Under the pieces are notes generated by a model that worked only from the letters and a program-made list of their open reading frames with translations, did not search any database and was not told the origin of the DNA. Below, piece after piece: positions 1 through 15,621 of a stretch of 64,000 bases of DNA. Source of the stretch: Epiperipatus broadwayi (taxonomy: Eukaryota > Onychophora > Udeonychophora > Euonychophora > Peripatidae); NCBI GenBank assembly GCA_028023455.1, contig JAQFVV010006354.1, positions 2,738,007 through 2,802,006 on the forward strand, given 5' to 3'. The position numbers were made by a program, and so were the translations under genes. How positions within the stretch are numbered: position 1 is the first letter of the stretch; every line of letters begins with the position of its first letter.

Positions 1-3000
1 AATAGAGAGTGTGGTATTTGTGTCCTACCAGAACTCTCAAACACACAACGTTGGAACTGTCCGAAAAAACTGTATTTCCCTTTTTATATTAATCCACACG
101 GATTGACTGAACAAAGACATCACTAATCCAAATTTTCATTCGGGTCCAGGCTGAGGCTTGGTGCTTCCATTGGTTAAGCTAAAATCTCTTTATTCTCTTA
201 TCTAATTTACTCTCTGACTTTTTAATTACACAGCTTTTGGATAATTAATAAACAATCATTTCCATTTACAGATTACAGGAATTAATTAACCTGTTTTTAT
301 TTTTACTTATGTTATTTCTTTTTTAAACTATTTTTATATTTAAATCTTTTTTTACAAAAAAAATACATTCAAATACCTTTTTTTATTTATTAAAAAAAAA
401 TATTTTTAAAGTTTAGCATCTGTGCGAATATATACGTTTAACAAACATTTTAATTTTAGCGTTTAGTTTTTTTTTTCTTTTTAATACACTTATTTTTATA
501 TGCGAACTTAAAAGTTTTTATTTCAATTTAATGTAATGACATATTTATATATCGTTACAATATATATATATATTATACATATATATATTTATATTGTAAC
601 GATATATAAATATATATATATATATATCGAAACCTTATATTTTAGTATAAAATATAAAGATCAATATAACTGGTATAAAAATTTCTCTGTCTTCTTTTTG
701 GTGATTTGATTGCCTTGGTTTGCGTTTTTTGAACAGATTATTTTCTTGCATACAAGATAATTTATTAAAGAGAATAAGTAATATTTTGCCTTACTTATGG
801 TCTGTGTTATTTTAATGTATTTAAATTGTTTCTTTCCATCTACTGATTTGTATCAAAATATGTTTAACTTTTTGGAAATTGACAGTACACATTAAATTTA
901 GTAAAATGTGATTGAAAATAATAATAATTCTTATTTATTTAAAATAGTCTTAGAAATTATTTTCATTGAATTAAAAAACCATTTGTTTAACTAATTTTAA
1001 TTATTAGAAAAAATATAGTAATTACGTATGCATTTCAATGTAAACAAAAAGAGCACACGATTAAAGAGATCGTCTGAGATAAGGTTGCTGTTTTGGGAAT
1101 ACAAAAAGTAAATGGTGTAAAAATAAAATGTATGCAAAATATGATATGTTTATTCTTTAAAAATAGTTAATAAGTAAACAGATTTACCAAAACGTTTTCT
1201 ACAAATGTAACCATAAAATGGTGGTATTTAATAATAGAATGAAGTGTTAAATTTAAAAATCTGTTCAGGTCACCTAGCCAAGTAGATCAAATCACTAATA
1301 ATTTTTTCGATATTTACATTTAAAAATATGTCGCACCTCTCAAAGTTAAAAGCAGAATTAATTTCAGAATCTCACTATGTTTGGAATATTTTATTATTCT
1401 ACAATTTGAAAACACTAAATACATGTTTTAACTACAGAAGTTTTTTAGATATGAAAACTTTCTTTTAAAAAAGAAGAGGTTTAAAATCAAAGTTAAATGT
1501 TAAAGTTATTAACATGGTTTAATATTTCTGTTTATAATTTAAAATAATATAGCATTGATTAATTTATTTAACTATATACTGCCAGTAATGTATTTGCTAT
1601 TTAATTTCTTTACTATTTGAATAATGGTAACAGTCTTCAAATAATTATCTAAAACTACTTTCTAATTTTTATCGTTAATTTGGAATTATTAAATTATTTG
1701 CTCTAATTAGTATTCCTAAATTTAAAAGTGTATAAATAAATATTAGCCTGGATGTTATAAACTTGGAACAGTTTTATATAGAAATGTAGAATTTAATAAC
1801 TTATGAAGAACATTTTCATTTAAACTCTGCATGTCATGTTTTTGGAATTGTTTTATATTCATGGAACCACGTAAAATCATTAATTTAAAAGTGCTTATAA
1901 TAACTAAGACAAATAGATATAATTACATTTATGGAATTCAACTATAATTATAATTATTACTTTGTGTATTTACTGTTCAAGACATTTTTACATGGATTTC
2001 ACAGATCATATTTATTATTATAAAATGCTATACCATTTAATGTATGTCCCACACACACCTTTTAGAATTCATGTATTTAAGTAAGAATGAATTAATTTAA
2101 TTTATTGTTATATGAACTTGTATGTGAACAGTTCAGGAGTTATATTTTATTAGGTTTAAATTAAATTAATGGGATTGAATAAAATACTTATTCAAAGGAA
2201 TAGCACTTGCAAAAAAGCTTGAAAATTACTAATGAATTTATGATATGTGTCAACCTCTCATGAAGTGTATTATGAGTCTTTCCAGAGTTCTATTCCTATA
2301 CTAATGTCACTTATATTACATTGTTGCTATGTTTTTATTTTAAGCAAGATAATTTAACATATTAGTTGTCCTGATTAGTGAAACACTTTTTATTATGCAT
2401 GAACACACATCTGCTAAAATGCTATTGTTTTCTGAATGGTCAGAATAACTGAAGAGGATGATTTTTGCACTTCAAATATGAAGTAAATAGTAATATTGCT
2501 TTATAATGTTAAAGGGCATTAATATGTGCTGGTGGTTAATTTGCAGATTAATTAATTGCCACTTTCTGTATTTTTACACTCATTTCTGCACTGGTGGTTA
2601 ATCCACAAAATTGTGTAATTATATTTATTGCTTTATGATGGTGTATAAATCCACAAGGCACTCCATGTTATATAATTTCTATGTGTAGATGAATGCATCC
2701 ACAGGAATATGATTTTACTTCATAAATATAAGTTTGGGCAAAGTATTTTGGTTATTCTGCTAAAATCATCTTTTTCCATTTATAAGCATAATTTATAAGT
2801 TAAGTCATAAAGTGTAGCAGGACATTCTATCTAAGTTACCTCATAATAATTAACTGTTTGTTAATTAATATTTTATCTGAATTCAAGTTTAAATTTTCAT
2901 TTTTATTTAGTGTTAGCATTATAGATAAATCCTACAAATATAATATTATTTATTACATTATTATAGGTCTACAGTATAGGTTTATTGGTTCTGGAACTGA

Positions 3001-5814
3001 CACATTGGATATTTCATGATTTGACGTTGAATTTTTGTATAATTTTCTCAAGACATCAATTATATTAAATTGTAATATAATGTATGATTAGGCTTTATAA
3101 AACTGTGCCTATGATATGTTATTGAGAGAATCCAATGGAATTATAATTTATTTATTTATTTTATTTGTTTATTTATGTATTTAGTTATTACATTAGACAT
3201 CAATTACTTATTAGTCATAAAAATTGTAAATAAATCTTGATTTATAATTAAACTTACTGTGCCATTGGTATTTGTCATTCATAAAATCAGAAATCATATA
3301 TGTTAAATAGAGCATACATTAAAATACATAGTATTGTCAGCATGATATAACAGTTTAGTAATATTTTGAGAAAAACATTTGAATGCTTTTTGTCCTTGGT
3401 AGTTTATGATGTGTAAGATGCAATAAAATCCCATTTACCTTTTCCATCATTTTAGCTTTGCGTAGTTGATTCAAGTACATGATACAAAATTGATTGATTT
3501 TATAAACTAATAACAGATTTACCAGATAATGACATGATTAAATATATTTACTTAATGTTTTAATTGTCATTCATCAGTATAACAAGAGTCTCATTGATAT
3601 TAATTAAATTATAGAAAAGAACCCAAGTATTCCATGTTTATTTATTATTGCAAAGCTCTTACCTAGACTAGCATTTGTATTAAAAATCATATATATAATT
3701 TTAAAATTCATAATCTTTAGTAGTTCCACAAATTATACCATCTTGTCCATGTCCGGCCATAAGGTCTCATGCAATGAAAAATCACAAATTAAGGTTTGAA
3801 GGATAATAAAATTGCATACTTATAATTTGTCTAATGTACTTTCACATGCTTCTATGATGGGTCTTCATAGTGTACCCTGGCTGCGACCAGATTAGATCAT
3901 AACAATTTTATGTTATATCATTAGTTTTGTTTGTGGTAATTTGCTCCAGATTTCGGTTATAGTCTTTGGTGCATAATATAGATGGCATGATATGATTTTG
4001 GTTATAGTTCTTGGCACCACAATAATGGGAGCATTCAGTTAGATTGATGGGTACAATATATATTCCAATTTCATAGAAAATATACCTGTTTTATAATTTA
4101 CTAAGTAAAAATAAATTAAAGTAATACACAAATTTATTTTAATACAATTTAAAAAAATCATTTACATAATTTACATTCTTTAAAGATAACGAAGAATAAA
4201 ATAACTGATTTTATTATCTTTCTTTTATAAATATTTTAGATAAGTAAGAAAAGTAGATATATTATTTGAATTTATTATATTTATAATGCTTGGTCAAAGA
4301 TGTTTTTTTTTTTGTATTGAATGTAGATTATATTTTTAGATTGTATAAGAGACAGATTTTAGTAATGATTCTTTTAAAAAAAGATTTTTTTTTATTTAAT
4401 AAAAAAAAGATTAAGCCAAACAAAGAATTGTGATTGGATACTGTATTGTATTGTTATGATGAATGTAAATAATGTTTGAACACGTCACTTTCTCTTTTGT
4501 TGCTACTCTTTTTCCTTTTTTTATTTTTGTGGACAGTGTTTTACATATTTCAGAAATTGACCTGGGAGCAACTATCACTAAAAAAAAACTATTAATGCAG
4601 GGCTATTAAACGTCATTGGCATTTGGAGACAACAGTTTAATTGGCTGTTCCTTGTGAGCAATCAAAGAAGACCAATTCATTAGAAAAATGAAATGTAAAA
4701 TATGCACTGTTAAACTCCCTATATGGGTCATTCTGTACCCTGAAACATACAGCTTTCCTGTAGAAAAGGATCATCTGGTGTATGCATGGAGTGAAAGAAG
4801 AAAAAATATTAACAAACTCATAAGACATATCCATTATCTTTTTATGACCTGTAGTACTTTTTTACATTTCATGAAAACCCAAGAAATAAATACATATTAA
4901 TAATATTTCATATATGCATGCATAGTAGTGATATTTTTATAATACACAGTCCCATGCTTTTAAAAAAGTGTTATCAAATTAATTTTGATAAGATGTTATT
5001 TGATTTAATTTATTGTAAACAAATACTTCAAAACCCTTAAATATTTATTTCTTTTTTATTATTAATTAAACCTAAAACATATTAATTTTATAATGTCAAA
5101 TTAGATTTAAGATCTTATACATGTTTGACTATATATCTCAAAATGGTTAATTAAATAAATTTGTTTGTATTTATTGCTAAAATCCATCTTGAGTATTATT
5201 GCAAGCAAATAAATTTAAATTTTATAACTGTCCTTTGCAAGTTTATGCTTGACAGTGAGAAAATACTGAAGTGTTTAGAAGCAACCATTGAAGACGGGTG
5301 TATATGAAGTGTGTTTGCATCAGATTACATCACTTTTTAACTTGTAATCATGATTAATGTATAACTAATTCATTATCCTGTAAAGTTCTTGATTTGACTG
5401 ATAAAATATATTAGATTTACATTGATTAAAAAGGATGACTACCATCAATGATTTTTGTAATTAATATAATCCAAATAGCAAAATAACATGGTGTATTTAA
5501 AATTATAAGATTTAATATAAATACAATTTATTTATGCTTTGTAATAAGAGATGTTTATAAGTCTAGATTATTGCAGTAGTATAATGGGTCAGATTATGTG
5601 ATGATAAAGGTTCCACATTGTTCCAAAAATGTAAGCATTGATATAAGTAAATTGTGAATAAATAAAATATAAATAGTAGTCAAACAGGCAACCAACACAT
5701 AATCGATTAAGCATAAATGATTTCCTTTCTAATTTATAGTATATTATTGAGTTATATTACTTAGTTAGTATAAAATGAGCCTTATCCATCCTGTGATTGG
5801 TAAATATATGGTCT
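1..5814. other. AT-rich non-coding stretch, no gene recognised
   Basis: No reading frame here has family motifs. The two overlapping opposite-strand frames near 4640-4900 are short and look like chance. The first 200 bases are somewhat richer in G and C and contain an inverted CCAAT-type motif, so they might be the edge of a gene lying upstream, but nothing confirms it. The rest is AT-rich with short A and T runs and short ATTT-type tracts. The one structured item is a hairpin near 542-613, listed separately. Confidence 0.6.
542..613. repeat. Perfect short inverted repeat with TA loop
   Basis: Two arms of about 22 bases, 542-565 and 592-613, are reverse complements. They share the core ATCGTTACAATA and its complement, and are separated by an AT-alternating loop. 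A further TA tract follows to about 626. It could extrude as a cruciform or be a remnant of a small foldback element. No target duplication is visible. Confidence 0.75.
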
Positions 5815-5847
5815 GTTACATCACATCACATCACATAAAATAAAATA

Positions 5848-6362
5848 AAGTGGCTAACAGGTTTATCTGAGCATAATTGCTGAGATATTCTTGACTTTGT
5901 TTAAGGAGAAGCCATAATACATCACATCACATTTAGCAACAAGAGAATATACATGTAAATGGAAAAAAAATGGGTGATTTAGTCTGTAAATTATGAAAGG
6001 AAGAAATAGAAAATATTAGGCACATTTTAATTGTATGTAAATGCATGAAAACAGAAAGGGCACATATAATTAAGATATGGAAAAATAAATATGAAAAAGT
6101 GATTATACAGAAAGTAGATTATTGGTTTTTATGCCAGGTTTGGAAAAATATAAGGGGGATTTAGATATAAAGGCTGTAGAGTTGACAAAGATTATGTTGT
6201 GGAAATAAGATGAAGCAGAATATTGGAAAACTTAGACTCGGGAATGTAAAATTAAATAGCTAACACGTTTTTTTTTTTTTTTTTTTTTTTTTGGTATAAT
6301 TGCTGAGAGAACCTTGACTTCGTTTAAGAAGAAGCTACAGTACATCACATCACATCACATGG
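5848..6362 (+). repeat. Pair of short dispersed repeat copies ending in (ACATC)n
   Basis: Two diverged copies about 405 bases apart, 5848-5935 and 6253-6362, share a block of the type GCTAACA, ATAATTGCTGAGA, CTTGACTT, GTTTAAG, AGAAGC, and each ends in a short ACATC/CACAT pentamer array. The pentamer also occurs just upstream at 5815-5836. The second copy carries a run of 25 T at 6268-6292 where the first has ordinary sequence. The layout resembles a small retroposed element with a simple-repeat tail, but no internal promoter boxes are evident. The family is not recognised. Confidence 0.55.
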
Positions 6363-6639
6363 AAAATTTATTTACAGTGATCAATAATGGATGAGGACGA
6401 TTGTTTGCACCAACTCGATTCAGGGAGAAACAAGAAATCTTAAATATTGTTCAGACAATTGAAAAACAAAAGCAATAAAACAAACATTGGCCAAATTAAT
6501 TTTAAATAAGTTGAAAAAATTATTAACAGAAATATAAAACTATTTTAAAGTAAAGGTTTGCACACAATAAATACAGTTATGTCAGGTGTGTACTAACAAA
6601 AATTAAATATCATCCCTCTGGAAGACAGTCTAATTTTCT
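6363..6639. other. Non-coding AT-rich spacer
   Basis: No family-level similarity was seen. It separates the short dispersed repeats from the outer copy of the palindrome arm. Confidence 0.5.
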
Positions 6640-7370
6640 AATAGTGAATTAAAAAAGGAGGGAATAATTTTCTTTCAGCTGACAATCCACCTGCAACTCT
6701 GGTTTTCTTATTAAAAAGTTTTAAAATGAAAAGTAAGAAAAGGTTCTTGCAGGAATCAATGAACCACCATAAATGAGCGTCTCTGGCATATTGACTAATG
6801 ATATCATAATGTCCAGAGAACTACTGCATGGAAAAATTGTGTTTAAAACCTCCACAGTTGATTACAATGCCAGAACCAAAAAAAATTGAATGAATATGAT
6901 GGAGTATAAATTATAAAACGGAAGAAAACTTAAATCTCCAATTTAATAAAATAGTGAAATTAGGAAATACTCTGGTGTAAATAATTTCAAATTAATAAAA
7001 TATTAAATTTATGATTTAAGGAAAACAGATATATAATACAGGTGAATCACCAAACAAATGATTGGACAAACTAAGTTGAGAATAATAATAAAAATCCCAA
7101 AAGGCGACAGGTAAATAATTAGAAAACCAGTTTTGTCTGCCCAAGCATTTTGAGAAAGTGAAATGATTAAAATACAAACAATTTTACAAACCAAATTCTT
7201 AATACACACTTTGACAAATAAATTTAAAGCAATATGTAAAGGTCAAAATAAATCTAGCAAGAAAAATATAAATGTTGACCTAGATTTTTTTAAGTTATCA
7301 GAGAGTGTATATGAGTTGAAAATATTGAAATATCAAATACTTTAACAGAAAGAAATGTTCTTTCACTTAT
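6640..7370 (+). repeat. Extra direct copy of the palindrome's outer arm
   Basis: Matching blocks occur in the same order here and in the left arm about 735 bases downstream. Examples are GACAATCCACC... against GACAATTTATA..., TTCTTGCAGGAAT against TCTTGTAGGAAAT, and CCATAAATGAGCGTCTC against CACCAGTGAGCATTTC. It also matches the reverse complement of the right arm near 10.2-10.38 kb. This makes three copies of one unknown sequence: two in tandem on the left and one inverted on the right. A 60-codon frame at 7163-7345 has no recognised motif. Confidence 0.55.
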
Positions 7371-7419
7371 AATTTACAAGGGGATTAATATTATCTTCCT
7401 GTTGACAATTTATAAAAGA

Positions 7420-10400
7420 ACAACAATCTTAGCTTCCTGACTCAAAGATATATAAAAAATATATGGTCTTGTAGGAAATTGATGAAACAGCACCAGTGAG
7501 CATTTCTTGTCCCAGAATAATGCATCAAGACAAGAATGTCATATTTCTGGTAGGATAACTCTTTGATATGCTACATTTAAAGGAATTTGAGGCCAATTTC
7601 ACATGCAAGACAAAATAAAAATATGATTGCAATCTCTCTAATTACAGAAAACCAGAACAATAAACACAATAAACTGCCTTTCAAAAGATTTATGATCTGC
7701 AAGAAATGCAAGCTAAATGTATTTAACTTGAATTATTTGACAATAAAATAGGAGCAGGTGATCATACTAAAATTACAAAAAATCTACTAAAACATTTAAA
7801 AAGAGTTAGACATATAAATAGAGACATATTAAGCATATAAGAAATATAAACTCACCAGACACTCTCTTATAAATAAAATTGAAAGCAAACTTGTGATCTT
7901 AAAACTAAGATTCCAAGACACATTATTAATACAATGAAACTCAAATACAGTTAAAAATAGAAGATTAAATAATTGTTAATACTACAGGTATATATTTTAG
8001 ATTGGATGGGGATTTAACTAAATAAGCGACCCTGGAAAAAATAAAAATGTATTTACCTTACCATAAAGCAAAGTTCATGTAGTTTTAAAGAGTGCACACT
8101 TTTATTTAAGTTCATATATCAGGTGGTTTTTACTTTCTAACAGCAAGTGTAGAGGCATATTGGTGATATGGTCTATTCTAAAGTTTCATAGCATGACTAA
8201 AGAACAGCTGAATATTAGGGTTCATTCTTGTTAAAGTTAGCAATGCATATTGTTAATTACAATACGTATAGCAGTGTGTTTTGGCATCTTTTGAAGACAA
8301 ATTTTAAAAAAACTTAAATGTCCAAACTGCCAACAGTATTAATCTCAACAAGCTAATATATCTGTTAATGTTGAATGAAACAATTGAACAGCTTGTTACA
8401 TCCAAGAGTAATTTCTATTGTCCAAAATTTGCAGGGTTATTTATACCCACACTCCATTTCCCACTTAAACGTTTCTTGTTTTCCAATTCTACATTTTAGG
8501 CCAAGGCAAATCTCAATCCCCCTGCTCAAACTCATTTAGGAAATCTAACCAGAGATTATTTTAAGCAACAACACAAAATTAAATCTCCATTTTTTTTAAT
8601 TCAGTTTGAAATGATTAGAATAAAAGAGATGGGAATGTAATTAACAAGTTTACTTGTTTATAATCAATTTGATTTTAAAAAAAGTAAAAACAAGTGGTAA
8701 AAAAAAAACTATTTTAAAATCAGTTTTATATAAAAAATTAAAATGACCTATTTTAAACATAAATGAATATGTGTATTATTACACATACTTTTATAAACAT
8801 TTTTAGATAGCTTTATTGATTTAAAATTAATAAAACCAAATGTTAGTTTTGTTTATTTATTTATTTATTTTTAATGACGATTTATACTGATTGATTTGTC
8901 ACACAATATATATATATATATATATTGAGCCAGATTGATTTCCGATTCAATTGTTTTATTACTAAAATTAAAAAGGGAAAACAACTTCATTTTCATTAAA
9001 TGTCTAATGCTCATTTTTTTATTATTATTTACAACACATACACATTTATATTTAAAGTAGATCATTTAATGTTTATAAAATTGATTTTAAAATAGTTTAC
9101 TTTCACCACCTGTTTTAATCAATTTGATTAAAAACAGACAAGCTTGCTAATTTATATATTCCTGTTGCTTTTATTTTAGTCATATTTTTGAAGTTAATTC
9201 TAAAAAAAAAAGCGGAGATTTAGTTTTCTATTTGTCGTTTTTGTTTCAATTATCCCTGGTTGGAAGTCTTAAATTAGATTGAGCGGAAAATTAATATTTG
9301 CCCTGCCTGGAATATATAATGGACACTAATGAAAGTTTTGCATGGGAAATGTAGGGAGGCAATGATAGCCTGCCAATTTTTGGAAGAGAGAAGAGATTGA
9401 TTATTAGATACACACTTGGATTATGACAGTCAAAGAGATACCATTGGGAGTAGATATTTGGACATTTAATTCCTACTAAAAACTTAAAATAATTATTGAC
9501 AAACTTCATTGCTGTGCAAGATGTCAAAATCCACAGCTATGAGATTTGCCATCATTAAAATGTCTGGCTAATTTAAAACAAAGGACGGACCCATGAATAC
9601 CAGCTCTTCTTCAGTCATGCCATGAACCTCTAAAATAAACACTGCCTCTACCTTGCCACTGGCAAAGGACCTGAAAGATGAACTATTATCAAAAGTGCAC
9701 ATTCATCACTAAATCACTAGGAATCTGTCTTACCGTAAGCTAAAACTTTTTCCTATTCTAGCCAGGGTAAATAAATTGTGTTTAATGAAATCTCCACTGA
9801 ATCTAATGATAAATATGTTTTAAAATGGTATTAATTGTATTTTTAATTATTTATTATCTGTATGTACTCTTTTATAGTATTTAAAGTGTGTCTTGGAATC
9901 TTAGTTTTAAGATTCCAAGTTTGTTTGCAATTTTCGTTTATCAGGGGGTGCATAAGGTGGTTGTATTTTATATGTTTAATATATACCTGATTATTTTGTT
10001 AACTATTACAAAACACATTGGTAGTTTTTGTAATCTTTATTTATTTACCTGCCCTTAGTTGTACCATAAAGAATCTTTAAACATGTTTCGTTTGTGCTTT
10101 TGTGCAAGCAACAAAATCTTTTTGCTGGCTATTTGTCAAGTTATTTCTTTGGGTTGTCTGAAAATAGTCTTTTTTTTCTGGATTACATAAGATCGTAATC
10201 AAATATCTGTTGCTGTCTTGTAGGTGAGATCAACCACATTTACTTTGAATGTAGTATTACGCGCGCAGCAGTCCTGCGATGGTTTAATAACAGTAATTAG
10301 AATATTATTTCTCAAACGTCCACACTGGTAGCGTTGATTTCCGGCAGGACATTAACTGTTTTATTATCCCTGATTCAGGAAGCTAAAGTTAAACCACTAA
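7420..10400. repeat. Giant imperfect palindrome, about 3.0 kb
   Basis: The left arm (7420-8905) and right arm (8906-10400) are reverse complements along their whole length, with roughly two-thirds identity by eye and a constant centre of symmetry near 8905. Paired checkpoints: 7437 with 10380 (TCCTGA block), 7585 with 10235 (GAGGCCAATTTCACATGCAA against GTGGTTGATCTCACCTACAA), 7890-7920 with 9885-9920 (ATCTTAAAACTAAGATTCCA), 8190-8225 with 9597-9630 (CATGACT blocks), 8530-8590 with 9200-9260 (AAATCTCC blocks) and 8640-8720 with 9090-9160. The centre is a TA tract at 8907-8928. The arms have diverged, so an assembly artefact is unlikely. It may be an old foldback transposon or an inverted duplication of an unknown element. 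The 78-codon minus frame at 9291-9527 lies in the right arm and matches no family I know. Confidence 0.8.
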
Positions 10401-10938
10401 ACATCACATGATTTGATTGCTCTTGTTAGCACAAGATGGCACTACTATATGGAGAGTGTTGTTTTGTTTTGAAGCTAAAGTTGTTGTTTGTTTTGTAATT
10501 TTACAACTGGCCAGCAAGAAGATATTATCCTAACCATTTCTTCTATTTTAAGTGAGATAATTTTGCTGCCAAAATGTTTAATGCCTGCATGTTTGTCATA
10601 CTCTTGTGCACTCTCTGGTAAATATACATATGTTAACATAAGTCACTTTGGCACAACTTTTAATAAAATTAATAAATTGTTTAAACTTAATTTGGTCATG
10701 AAAAACACTTTTCATGAAAAAAAAATAACTTATAATTAATGCCTTAATTAAATCACATACTATGCCTTGGTAACTTATTTTTGAATTTTAAATATTTTAC
10801 AGCAAGTTCTTACCCTAGCATACATTAATTAACTATTTTAGTGTTAAAAGAATCAGTACAAATACAGAACTTACTTTCACCTATGCAAATCTAATTTTTT
10901 TGAAACCAGGCTTTCTTCACAAACCTGGGAGCTTAATT
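10401..10938. other. Non-coding spacer
   Basis: An 83-codon plus-strand frame (10488-10739) shows no domain. Nothing else was recognised between the palindrome and the foldback repeat. Confidence 0.5.
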
Positions 10939-11106
10939 GTAAATATAGAGGATTTGAACTCAGATTTTCAAGCACCCTTCAACTATCCATACTATCTCAT
11001 ACAACTGATACACATGACCACACACATGTAGAAAAGATTAATAATCACCAATATACATATTTCGTGCTAAACCAGCACTCATCAGTTGGTCCAGACTATC
11101 ATCCCT

Positions 11107-11166
<60 letters not shown>

Positions 11167-11441
11167 CAATGCTCAGTTTATATTAAGATAAAAAATCTTC
11201 ATACTTTAATGGACAGGCTTCAAACCACTATGACCTTCAACTTTTCAGCAATCCATATCATTGAAAATATGATGATGAAAACTCAAATCCCATGCTGATG
11301 CTAATATTATTGCTATGTGATTTGAGTTTTCATCATCAGATTTTAAATTATTTGGATGGCTGAAAAGTTGGAGGTCATAGTGGTTTGAAGCCTGTCCATT
11401 AAAGTATGAAGATTTGCTGTCTTAATATAAACTGAGCATTG

Positions 11442-11495
<54 letters not shown>

Positions 11496-11666
11496 AGAGA
11501 TGATAGTCTGGACCAACTGATGAATGCTGGTTTAGCACGAAATGCATATATTGGTGATTATTAAACTTTTCTACATGTGTGTGGTCTTGTGTATCAGTTG
11601 TATGAGATAGTGTGGATAGTTGAAGGGTGCTTGAAAACTGAGTTCAAATCCTCTATATTTAAATCT
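10939..11666. repeat. Foldback repeat with two ~350-bp inverted arms
   Basis: Left arm 10939-11294 and right arm 11318-11666 are near-perfect reverse complements around a loop of about 25 bases. Each arm contains, from the outside in: GAGGATTTGAACTCA (complement GAGTTCAAATCCTC), a CTATCTCATACAACTGATAC block, TTCGTGCTAAACCAGCA, a (CA)n(TA)n dinucleotide tract, and a block ending AAAACTCAAATC. The outer half resembles the repeat at 25037-25220. The GTTCAAATCC motif with an upstream GATAGTGTGG resembles tRNA-type B and A boxes, so each arm may carry a tRNA-related SINE, though the box spacing is short. Penelope elements also commonly leave inverted ends, which is an alternative origin. Confidence 0.8.
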
Positions 11667-12660
11667 AAATTATTTACCAATGTCTCCACAGGTATAGCAT
11701 TTTAGTTGGCTTACCATTCCAGTGAAGATCAAATCTGGATATGAACTGGAACTTCAATGCACATTGCTTATTACCAAACAAACTGGTTTTACTTTTCAAC
11801 TTCAAAATTCAACTTTATAATTATTCTTGGCTCTCAACTAGCTATGTAAAGCTAAATCAAAAACAATGCATCAGTACAATGGATCAAACTTTCACATCCA
11901 TCTTGACAAATTATTGTATAAATAATATACACCCATGTTGAAAATAATTCAACATCAACATGAGTGTTGGCAAAAACTCATAACAAAAGAAAGAGCATGT
12001 TTTCACTAGGGCTGAAATATGCTAAGTCTCATTGCTAAGCATAGAAATATAAATGGGCTAGCACAAGTCACTAGGGCTATTAATAAAGGAATCATCTTAC
12101 ATGTAACTAAAAATAAAGTGGGGAATTATTCCACAACTTTGAACTATTTATAAAATTGTACTGACCATTTGGTGAGTGAGCTCTGCTTCAGTTTTACTGG
12201 CTTGGTGGTAATCATTTCCCCGACCTCGAGCAAACAAGGGTCCTTTACCAATCCTCCCACATACATACGGAAATTTACTCTCCCTACAAAATATTGCACT
12301 GATAAATGAGCCAACAACTTTGTAAGCTTAAATGTTCTTCACTTAAAATTACTTTCTATTTTAACAACAAAAAATAAAGGTAAACATTTACTTTAGCAGC
12401 CACAACCATGCCAACCATGTTTACTCTTTATTTTTTTAAAAATTAGAATTATTTTTGATTTGGAAAGTAACTGATATTAATATTTCAGAATAATTAAATA
12501 TAATAAATTAATGAAGTTAAAATATTATAATGAAAGGGAGCATATCTACATGCAGATATACATACTTCATATTTACTTTAACTTAACCTATCTCCCATCA
12601 TAGATATACAATTTATTTGTTAATACCTGCATACATTTGAAAAATGCACATGTGTACATG
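11667..12660. other. Non-coding, no gene seen
   Basis: Composition is a little less AT-rich around 12180-12300. Short frames (for example 11741-11941) have no motif. No repeat partner was found within the window. Confidence 0.5.
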
Positions 12661-12667
12661 TACAATT

Positions 12668-12920
<253 letters not shown>

Positions 12921-12925
12921 GGTAA

Positions 12926-13590
12926 TAGTATGTATACTGAACACTATCATTTGATGGAACTGTTTTTCACCCAAAGCACATCAATATACATATTAATGGT
13001 CCTTCAAATTGTTTACATAATATTAGGGTAATTTTTTTTTCAATCTGTCTGTATGGTTTACATAATATCACAGTAAAACACCTAAGATTTTGTTTTTTCT
13101 CACCTGTTTTTTTTCATTTTTTAATAAAAAAAACACTTTGCTTTTATGGTGTAGAGGTGTTGGTTTGCTTTTATATTATAGACTAATGGTCCATGGATTA
13201 CTTTACATAATACTATGATAACATTCTTTTTTTTAACTTTTTTATCTAAAAGTCATAGAGTTTTTTTATTAACAAACAAGTTGTTGTTTTTAGATGGTGG
13301 AGGGGAGTTGTTTGCTTTTAAAATTTTATCTTGTTTTGATGTTTTTATTTGCTGAAAGTCTTAAACAATTCAGTACTTTTGAATAAACCAACACTTTTTT
13401 AGAAAGTGGAGAGGAGGGGTTGTTTTGAATTTGAATTGTTTTCTTTTTTTCCATTTATTATGAGGCTTTTTTCAAATATTTATTTACTATTGAAGTGTCA
13501 GCTGTAAGTTAAGCCACTAAAACAGTATATTGATGTGTGTTGTGTAAAAAACAATGCCATCAAGCAGTGGGGTTCAGTATACACACTATT
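12926..13590. other. T-rich non-coding spacer between microsatellites
   Basis: Contains several T runs and three related blocks that start near 13015, 13190 and 13380. They share TTTACATAAT or AACACTTTTT and GGTGTTGGTTTG/GGGGTTGTTTTG wording and may be decayed short tandem copies. No coding potential was seen. Confidence 0.4.
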
Positions 13591-13596
13591 ACTGCC

Positions 13597-15621
<2,025 letters not shown>

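Noticed and set aside
3830-4030. Possible short tandem repeat around the TTTTGGTTATAG wording
   Set aside because: Only a fragment of about 20 bases recurs with mismatches, so the evidence is too weak to list as a repeat.
4637-4900. Two overlapping opposite-strand frames
   Set aside because: Short, without motifs, and each is what chance would give in this composition.
9291-9527. 78-codon minus-strand frame as a gene
   Set aside because: It lies in one arm of the palindrome and the other arm does not keep the frame.
7420-10400. Assembly artefact creating a false palindrome
   Set aside because: The arms are strongly diverged, with many substitutions and small indels, which a mis-joined duplicate would not show.
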